A stretch of DNA of 6,850 bases from Candidatus Dormiibacterota bacterium (GTDB lineage Bacteria > Chloroflexota > Dormibacteria > Aeolococcales > Aeolococcaceae). The notes below the pieces were generated by a model. It was given only the letters and a program-made list of their open reading frames with translations, did no database searches and was not told where the DNA came from. Location of the stretch: contig PLXL01000223.1 of NCBI GenBank assembly GCA_003153215.1, forward strand, positions 1-6,850. Direction: 5' to 3'. Both the position numbers and the translations under genes were made by a program. The stretch's first letter is position 1. Every line of letters begins with the position of its first letter. This document shows positions 1 through 4,159 of this stretch, in pieces.

Positions 1-285
1 GTAGTAGTCGTAGTAGGAGACGAAGAACTCGACCGCGTTCTGGGGGAAGAACTCTCGGAACTCGGCCCAGAGTTGGGCGGCCAGGGTCTTGTTGGGAGAG
101 AGCACCAGGGTCGGCCGCTTGAGCTCATTGATGAGGTGAGCGACGGTGAAGGTCTTCCCGGACCCGGTCACGCCGAGCAGGGTCTGCTCCCGATTGCCCT
201 GGCGAAGGCTGTCCAGCAGGCCGGTGATGGCCTGCGGCTGATCGCCGGCGGGCAGGAAGGCGGAGGTGAGCTGGAGATCTGTCAC
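1..285 (-). CDS. uvrB: UvrB, excinuclease ABC subunit B (N-terminal 95 residues; cut by the left window edge)
   Basis: UvrB is the damage-verifying helicase-like subunit of nucleotide excision repair. It is loaded by UvrA and recruits UvrC for incision, in the cytoplasm. Visible residues follow the family closely: the start region SAFLPAGDQPQAI, a Walker A motif GVTGSGKT at about residues 38-45, then PTLVLSPNKTLAAQL, and FFPQNAVEFFVSYYDYY at the window edge, which is the base of the DNA-gripping beta-hairpin. I chose the GTG at 285 because it puts TDLQLTSAFLPAGDQP at the usual distance from the N-terminus and no ATG lies in frame nearby. There is no Shine-Dalgarno upstream. A TACACT box six bases before the GTG suggests a leaderless mRNA. 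It is the last gene of the minus-strand series and is separated from the lipoprotein gene by about 200 bases, so it probably has its own promoter. The family identity is certain; the exact start is likely. Confidence 0.95.
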   Translation of the reverse strand, partial: MTDLQLTSAFLPAGDQPQAITGLLDSLRQGNREQTLLGVTGSGKTFTVAHLINELKRPTLVLSPNKTLAAQLWAEFREFFPQNAVEFFVSYYDYY

Positions 286-291
286 CGATCG

Positions 292-320
292 AGTGTAGGC
301 TGACCCCGGCCGGCGCCGAA
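292..320 (-). promoter_or_regulatory. Candidate uvrB promoter, leaderless type
   Basis: Read on the minus strand, TACACT (292-297) matches the TAnnnT form of a -10 box and lies six bases before the GTG start of uvrB. That spacing would put the transcription start at or next to the start codon. Seventeen bases further upstream is TTCGGC (315-320), a poor -35 match (only the leading TT). No Shine-Dalgarno is present, which fits leaderless translation. The evidence is positional only. Confidence 0.35.
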
Positions 321-389
321 TCCCCCACGAGCCACGAATCAAACCCTGGACTCTCGAACCTATGGGCGGCCCGGGCAGCCGTCCCACAC

Positions 390-397
390 GGAGGGAG
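390..397 (+). promoter_or_regulatory. Strong Shine-Dalgarno before the broken plus-strand lipoprotein leader
   Basis: GGAGGGAG followed by five bases (CTGCC) and then ATG at 403. It is the best ribosome binding site in the window and the only strong one pointing right. It supports the view that a real plus-strand gene once began here, divergent from uvrB. Confidence 0.5.
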
Positions 398-402
398 CTG
401 CC

Positions 403-503
403 ATGAGAAGGACCGCAGATGGCTGCTGGCAGGGGTCGCGGGAGCCGCGTGCCTGCTCGCTGCGGGATGCGGCACCGGTCCGCGCTACCCAATCTGGAGG
501 TAG
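403..503 (+). pseudogene. Remnant of a lipoprotein gene: start and signal peptide separated by a one-base frameshift
   Basis: An ATG at 403 with an excellent ribosome binding site opens MRRT, then runs into an unconvincing frame (DGCWQGSREP...). The frame beginning at 417 reads RWLLAGVAGAACLLAAGC, a textbook lipoprotein signal: basic start, hydrophobic core and lipobox LAAGC with the Cys codon at 468-470. It continues GTGPRYPIWR and stops at TAG 501-503. Adding one C to the CC pair at 413-414 joins the two parts as MRRTRRWLLAGVAGAACLLAAGC. Even when repaired, only about ten residues follow the lipid-anchor Cys, so the mature part is missing too. The 3' end overlaps the convergent lipoprotein gene by 19 bases. 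It could be a decayed gene, a sequencing error plus a tiny lipopeptide, or chance. The good ribosome binding site and lipobox together make chance the least likely. Confidence 0.45.
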
Positions 504-1459
504 CTGCGCGCTGTCTGGTAGGTGAGGGGACTGCCGTCGATACTCCAGGCCAGGGTCGCCGGTCGGGGATCTGCCCCCGACGGCACCTCGATGGACATGG
601 CGAACGTCTCACTTCCACCGAAGGCAATCGGCCTGGCTGCGGAGCAGTTCAGCCGGTACGCATGGAAGGTGCCGGCCACCCCCTCGAGCTCCTCGTGATA
701 TGTGGGGCAGGGGTCGAGCGTCATGGTCGGGTTCGGGGCGGGGGCCACGATCCCAGTGGTCTGCATCGGCGTGTTGCTGAGCGTCACCAGGAAGCGCAGG
801 TCCTCTCCTGGCGATGCGCTTGACGGCGCCTCGAGGCTGGCTTGAGTCGAGGCCGCGTAGCCCATGATGCTTCCGCTCGCCGGAACCCCGTACAGCTCCG
901 AGAAGTAGCTCTCATGGGCGACGGGGCAGGGCGCTCCCCAGCCGGCGGCTGGTCCGGGCTGCACCATCACGCTGCCCAGCCCGCTCCCGAAGTCGACCCG
1001 CACCTGGTCGACGTGCGGGAGCACGCACGAGTTGACATCGATCTCGCCGCTAGCCGTGCCGAAGAACGGTGACTGCGCCGCTCCCGACCCGGGCGCGAGA
1101 TAGATGATGTCGCCACTGAAGGCTGCCCCCTTGGGGATCGCCAGCGGTTCGCCGGCGACGTAGAAGGAGAGGTCAGGGGAGGGCCCCCCGAAGCACGGTC
1201 CCGGACCGGTGTCACTGACGTCGATCGCCCACGAGGTGACGTCCCTGGGTCCGCCTCCCACATAGGAGGGGTTGGCCACGCGGACGCTGACAGCGAGCTC
1301 CGAGCTCGTGCATGCGGCCACGCCCGGAACCGTGAACGGACGGGCCTGACTGCTCACCGGGGCGTCCAGCCAGGGCACGGCGCCGGGTGCGCCGGTGCCA
1401 CAGGCTGCCATTGCGCAGCACAGGACCAGCAGGGCGGTGGACCGCCCGCCACACTTCAC
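485..1459 (-). CDS. Secreted lipoprotein of unknown function, possibly DUF4232-like in its N-terminal half
   Basis: From the GTG at 1459 the protein begins MKCGGRSTALLVLCCAMAACGTG: a basic start, hydrophobic core and lipobox AMAAC with the lipid-anchor Cys at about residue 20. It is probably membrane-anchored outside the cytoplasm. A TTG at 1486 in the same frame would add nine residues and give a less typical signal peptide; neither start has a good ribosome binding site. The first mature domain runs from CTSSELAVSV through PCFGG and LAPGSG to CVLPHVDQVRV. That order of Cys, LAPG and Cys resembles the DUF4232 family, but I cannot confirm this. A second beta-rich, immunoglobulin-like segment follows (SPGEDLRFLVTLSNT ... 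CPTYHEELEGV ... YRLNCSA ... VPSG). Six mature Cys residues suggest disulfides. No catalytic motif is seen, so no function is proposed. It ends at TAG 485-487, inside the plus-strand remnant. Confidence 0.8.
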   Translation of the reverse strand: MKCGGRSTALLVLCCAMAACGTGAPGAVPWLDAPVSSQARPFTVPGVAACTSSELAVSVRVANPSYVGGGPRDVTSWAIDVSDTGPGPCFGGPSPDLSFYVAGEPLAIPKGAAFSGDIIYLAPGSGAAQSPFFGTASGEIDVNSCVLPHVDQVRVDFGSGLGSVMVQPGPAAGWGAPCPVAHESYFSELYGVPASGSIMGYAASTQASLEAPSSASPGEDLRFLVTLSNTPMQTTGIVAPAPNPTMTLDPCPTYHEELEGVAGTFHAYRLNCSAARPIAFGGSETFAMSIEVPSGADPRPATLAWSIDGSPLTYQTARSYLQIG

Positions 1460-1511
1460 TCGCCAGTACGCTACAGCGCGCGTCAATGCTCGTCGCCGCG
1501 CCGCAACGCGC

Positions 1512-1528
1512 CGTCCTCGCCGAGGACG
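1512..1528 (-). terminator. GC-rich hairpin between the Clp_N gene and the lipoprotein gene
   Basis: CGTCCTC (1512-1518) and GAGGACG (1522-1528) form a perfect seven-base-pair stem with a three-base loop, 37 bases after the TAA of the Clp_N gene. No T-run follows on either strand, so it is not a classical intrinsic terminator. It could be a U-less terminator or an mRNA-end stabiliser. Such stems also arise by chance in high-GC DNA. Confidence 0.3.
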
Positions 1529-1564
1529 CTCGGCCAGGCGTCCGGGGATGCACTCGCCGGGCTC

Positions 1565-2479
1565 TTACTCGCCCTCGGCCGGCTCCTCGCCGGCCCGCCA
1601 GCGCCTCTCCGCATCGTTGAGCTCGTCCCGCAGCCGCTGGTACTCCTCCGTCTCGACGGCTCCAGCCCTCTGGTCGCCGACCTTCGCCTCGTACGCCCGC
1701 CGCATCTCGAGCAGTGGTGCGAGTGGGGTCGCGATCCGCCTCACCTCGGCGAGCTTGGCGTCGTCGATGCCGAGGACGGCCAGCATCCTCCCCACCAGGG
1801 GGTCGGCATCCAAGGCGGCGAGCAGGAGGTGCTCCACGCCGACGACGGTGTGCTGCTGCTCGGCGAGACGCTCAGCCGCACGCCAGATCTCATCCATGTT
1901 GCCCGGACCAGACCGCCCCAACCGTGCCAGCGGGATCGGCTTCGAGAACGTGCTGGTCACGGTGTGCGACGGGGGACCGAACGAGCTTCGGAGTGCCGCC
2001 CGCCCCGCTTTCGATTCAGCTGCCGCGCTCTCCGGGGGCATCTCGTGGAGGAGCCGTGCGATCTCAGCACGCACCTTCTCCAAATTGACCCCGAGGTCCT
2101 CGAGCACGTGGGCGGCGATGCCCTCGCCCTCGATGAGGAGGCCAAGCAGGAGGTGCTCGGTGCCCACGTAGTTGTTGCCCATCCGCCGGGCCTCCTCGAA
2201 GGAGACCTCGATGACGAGCTTGACCCGCGAGGTCGGGATGATCTGTTGGATGATCAGCCGCTCGTTGCGGCCGAGGACCGACTCGATAGTGCTGCGGACC
2301 CCGCCGATCTCGACGCCCAGGCTGTTGAGGACCTTGGCGGCCACGCCCTCCTCCTGGTGCAGCAGGCCGAGCAGCAGGTGTTCCGTGCCGATGTACGAAT
2401 GGTGATAGCGCTCCGCCTCCTGCTGGGCGAGGGTGAGGACCTTCTTGGCTCGCTCGGTGAAGCGCTCGAATGGGTACAT
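1565..2479 (-). CDS. Stand-alone ClpC-type N-terminal-domain protein with three Clp_N-like repeats and no ATPase domain
   Basis: The first 145 residues look like the substrate- and adaptor-binding N-domain of ClpC: FERFTERAKKVLTLAQQEA, then YIGTEHLLLGLLHQEEGVAAKVL, a linker, and YVGTEHLLLGLLIEGEGIAAHVLEDLG. A low-complexity linker (about 150-195) leads to a third copy, AAERLAEQQHTVVGVEHLLLAALDADPLVGRMLAVLG (about 200-240). The C-terminus (about 260-300) is charged and helical; YQRLRDELNDAERRW resembles a worn UVR motif, as found in the middle of ClpC. There is no Walker A or B, so it cannot unfold proteins alone. Stand-alone Clp_N proteins such as mycobacterial ClpC2 are known, so an adaptor, decoy or substrate-sequestering role is a fair inference. 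The Glu residues of the two GTEH cores, which bind phospho-arginine in Bacillus ClpC as I recall, are kept, and the third copy has GVEH. I chose ATG 2479; GTG 2485 in the same frame would add two residues. A hairpin lies just upstream. Confidence 0.9.
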   Translation of the reverse strand: MYPFERFTERAKKVLTLAQQEAERYHHSYIGTEHLLLGLLHQEEGVAAKVLNSLGVEIGGVRSTIESVLGRNERLIIQQIIPTSRVKLVIEVSFEEARRMGNNYVGTEHLLLGLLIEGEGIAAHVLEDLGVNLEKVRAEIARLLHEMPPESAAAESKAGRAALRSSFGPPSHTVTSTFSKPIPLARLGRSGPGNMDEIWRAAERLAEQQHTVVGVEHLLLAALDADPLVGRMLAVLGIDDAKLAEVRRIATPLAPLLEMRRAYEAKVGDQRAGAVETEEYQRLRDELNDAERRWRAGEEPAEGE

Positions 2480-2493
2480 GTGCACCTAACCAT

Positions 2494-2507
2494 GCCCGGT
2501 TGCGGGC
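2494..2507 (-). promoter_or_regulatory. Small hairpin just upstream of the Clp_N gene start
   Basis: GCCCG (2494-2498) and CGGGC (2503-2507) make a five-base-pair stem with a four-base loop, 14 bases before the ATG at 2479 in the 44-base gap after the propeller gene. A weak promoter, TTGTGA then 17 bases then CATGGT on the minus strand, spans the same gap and would place this stem between its boxes. Either may be chance; the gene may simply be co-transcribed with the propeller gene. Confidence 0.2.
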
Positions 2508-2523
2508 TCGATCACAAGTCGCC

Positions 2524-3246
2524 TCAGGCACACGGGGGCAGGGTCACGATCACCTCCCTGGTCGAGTCGACGAGGAGAAGGCTCCCGTCGGGGAGCGCGA
2601 CCAACCCCTGGGGGGAGGGCGACCCGGTCACCAGGACGCGGCTCGCCCCCGAGGCTGGATCGACGGCGAGCACCTCGTCGGCGCCCAGGTCGGTGACGTA
2701 GACCAGCCCGTCGTCGGGGATCGCCTCGTCGAGGTCGGTGAGGCTTCCCACCGCCTGAGTCGAGCCGCCGACCACCTCCACTAACCCCGGCTTGCCCTCG
2801 GCCGCGACCACGATGGTCCCATCGGGGAGCTGCCCGGCATCCACGGGCCGGCCCAGGCCGGACGCAAGCACGGTGGGCGCACCGCCGCCGGTCGGGACCT
2901 CCAGGAGCCGTCCGCTCGGGCTGTCCGGGACGAGGATGCCGGCACCGTCGGAGCTCAGGGCGATGTCGTCGACACCCACGTTGCCGGTGGAGTTGGGGAT
3001 GGTCAGAAACGGGGTCAGGACACCGGTCGCAGGAGTGAGCAGGTCGAGGCGGTTGGGGCCCTGCTCGGCCACCACGACATCCCCGTCGGGCAACGGAACC
3101 AGCCCCTCGGGTTCGTTGGGATCCACGAAGCTCGCGATCGACGTTCCGTCCGCGACCCCGAGAGCCCAAAGGTGACGGCGCACAGCACGATCAGCGCAGA
3201 TGGGGCACGTCGTCTGAGTGGGGGCTTTCGCAGGCGGCGATTGCAA
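2524..3246 (-). CDS. NHL/SMP-30-like beta-propeller protein, probably exported; N-terminus uncertain
   Basis: About five repeats of roughly 40 residues share a pattern of (E/Q)GLVPLPDGDVVVAE ... NRLDLLTPATG: blades begin near PEGLVPLPDG, VDDIALSSDG, VDAGQLPDG, DEAIPDDG and QGLVALPDG. This fits an NHL or SMP-30/gluconolactonase-type propeller. Five blades is low for these families, where six is usual. The last blade (VIVTLPPCA) could be closed by the N-terminal strand LWALGVADGTSIASFV. No catalytic residues can be named, so enzyme or binding function is open. In the propeller frame the only usable start is TTG 3246, with no ribosome binding site and no signal peptide. Adjacent frames over the same bases encode signal-peptide-like stretches, so a frameshift near the 5' end is suspected. 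The gene follows mutM by 88 bases and precedes the Clp_N gene by 44. Confidence 0.75.
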   Translation of the reverse strand: MQSPPAKAPTQTTCPICADRAVRRHLWALGVADGTSIASFVDPNEPEGLVPLPDGDVVVAEQGPNRLDLLTPATGVLTPFLTIPNSTGNVGVDDIALSSDGAGILVPDSPSGRLLEVPTGGGAPTVLASGLGRPVDAGQLPDGTIVVAAEGKPGLVEVVGGSTQAVGSLTDLDEAIPDDGLVYVTDLGADEVLAVDPASGASRVLVTGSPSPQGLVALPDGSLLLVDSTREVIVTLPPCA

Positions 3247-3265
3247 CGCCGCCGAGAACGAGCGG

Positions 3266-3294
3266 CCGACGCCAAAAGCGTCGGACCGCGGTCC
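3266..3294. repeat. Hairpin joined to a 12-base perfect palindrome in the mutM-propeller gap
   Basis: CCGACGC (3266-3272) and GCGTCGG (3278-3284) form a seven-base-pair stem with a five-base loop (CAAAA on the plus strand, TTTTG on the minus). Its right arm shares two bases with GGACCGCGGTCC (3283-3294), a perfect palindrome. It lies 41-69 bases after the mutM stop. There is no T-run after the stem on the minus strand. It may be a terminator, attenuator or protein-binding site; the sequence alone does not decide. Confidence 0.45.
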
Positions 3295-3334
3295 CCCCGA
3301 AGACGATGTGCCCCGTCGGCGCGTGCCCGTCCGA

Positions 3335-4159
3335 TCACCGCTGGCACCTCGGGCAGTACACGGTCCCGCGTCCGGCGACCATAGCCCGCCGAAGCACGGT
3401 GCCGCATGACAGGCACTGCTCCCCTCCCCTGCCGTACACCTGCAGCTTCTCCTGGTGGGAGCCCCTCGCGTCCCAGAGGTCGCGGTAGTCGTCGATTGTC
3501 GTGCCGCGGTTGGTGATCGCCTTGGTCAGGACGCTCCGGATCGCCGCGTGGAGGGCGGTGCGCTCCCGGCGGGTGAGGCGGTTGGCCCGGCGCGTCGGAC
3601 GCACCCCGGCCAGATGGCACGCCTCGTCGACGTAGATGTTGCCCAGCCCGGCGATCCCCGACTGATCGAGCAGCGCCGCCTTCACCGTCCGTGTGGTGCG
3701 CCGCATCAGGCCGTCGAGACGCTCCGCCGTGAAGTCGTCGGAGAGCGGCTCCACGCCGAGCGCCGGGAGCACGCGCCGCTCCTCCAGCACCGCTCGGGAG
3801 CCGAGCATCACGCGTCCGAAGCGGCGTGCGTCGTCGAAGCGCAGTTCCCGCCCGTCGTCGAGCCCCGCCCGGAGATGGGTGTGCTTGACCTCCTCGACCT
3901 CGCCGTCCACCACCCGCAGGTGACCGGTCATACCGAGGTGGAAGACCAAAGCGTCGCCTTCGCCGACCTCGCAGAGGATGTACTTGCCCCGGCGCTCGAC
4001 CGACAGCACGGCCCGTCCGGGGAGCGCGGCGCAAAACGACTCTGCGTCCGGGTAGCGCAGGACGCCTGGCTGCGACACCCACGCGCTGATAAAGCGCCGC
4101 CCGACCAGCTCGTTGCGCAGGTCGCGGGCGACCGTCTCGACCTCGGGGAGCTCAGGCAT
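3335..4159 (-). CDS. mutM: Formamidopyrimidine-DNA glycosylase (Fpg/MutM), 8-oxoguanine repair
   Basis: This bifunctional base-excision enzyme removes 8-oxoguanine and ring-opened purines and nicks the strand by beta/delta elimination. It is complete at 274 residues, the normal family length. The N-terminus MPELPEVE provides the catalytic Pro2 nucleophile and Glu3. Lys59 in RRGKY is the conserved hairpin lysine. Met77, Arg112 and Phe114 sit where the family inserts residues into DNA in place of the flipped base. The helix-two-turn-helix reads GIAGLGNIYVDEA (Asn174). The C-terminal zinc finger has Cys249, Cys252, Cys269 and Cys272 with the conserved Arg264 in its loop. The ATG at 4159 lies inside the last codons of polA, giving an 8-base overlap (ATGCCTGA), so translation is probably coupled to polA. 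There is no strong separate ribosome binding site. Pairing with polA makes sense, as Pol I fills the gap left by the glycosylase. Confidence 0.97.
   Translation of the reverse strand: MPELPEVETVARDLRNELVGRRFISAWVSQPGVLRYPDAESFCAALPGRAVLSVERRGKYILCEVGEGDALVFHLGMTGHLRVVDGEVEEVKHTHLRAGLDDGRELRFDDARRFGRVMLGSRAVLEERRVLPALGVEPLSDDFTAERLDGLMRRTTRTVKAALLDQSGIAGLGNIYVDEACHLAGVRPTRRANRLTRRERTALHAAIRSVLTKAITNRGTTIDDYRDLWDARGSHQEKLQVYGRGGEQCLSCGTVLRRAMVAGRGTVYCPRCQR

Noticed and set aside
320..364. tRNA-like T-arm pattern (GGTTCGAGAGTCC and GGGTTTGATTC on the minus strand)
   Set aside because: The flanking arms do not pair, and no acceptor stem, D-arm or anticodon arm can be found. No tRNA, tmRNA or attachment site is supported.
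354..370. Possible LexA (SOS) box upstream of uvrB
   Set aside because: TCGAAC at 354-359 is a good half-site, but the opposite half (GTTCGA) is absent at the proper spacing, so no operator is claimed.
419..823. Plus-strand open frame of 134 codons starting in the lipoprotein remnant
   Set aside because: It lies in neither the ATG-403 frame nor the lipobox frame, has no ribosome binding site of its own, and is antisense to the minus-strand lipoprotein.
1829..2701. Long plus-strand open frame of 290 codons across the Clp_N and propeller genes
   Set aside because: It crosses two well-supported minus-strand genes and their intergenic gap, and its protein is Arg/Leu/Asp-rich without motifs. It is a high-GC antisense shadow.
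3335..3337. Read-through of the mutM TGA giving a mutM fusion to a lipobox-like tail
   Set aside because: Fpg is complete and of normal length at this TGA, the zinc finger ends two residues before it, and TGA is the ordinary stop of polA as well. Sharing a frame with the tail is most simply chance.
3015..4082. Minus-strand open frame of 355 codons inside mutM, running into the propeller gene
   Set aside because: It is a shifted-frame shadow for most of its length. Only its signal-like stretch near 3150-3210 is of interest, and that is reported separately.
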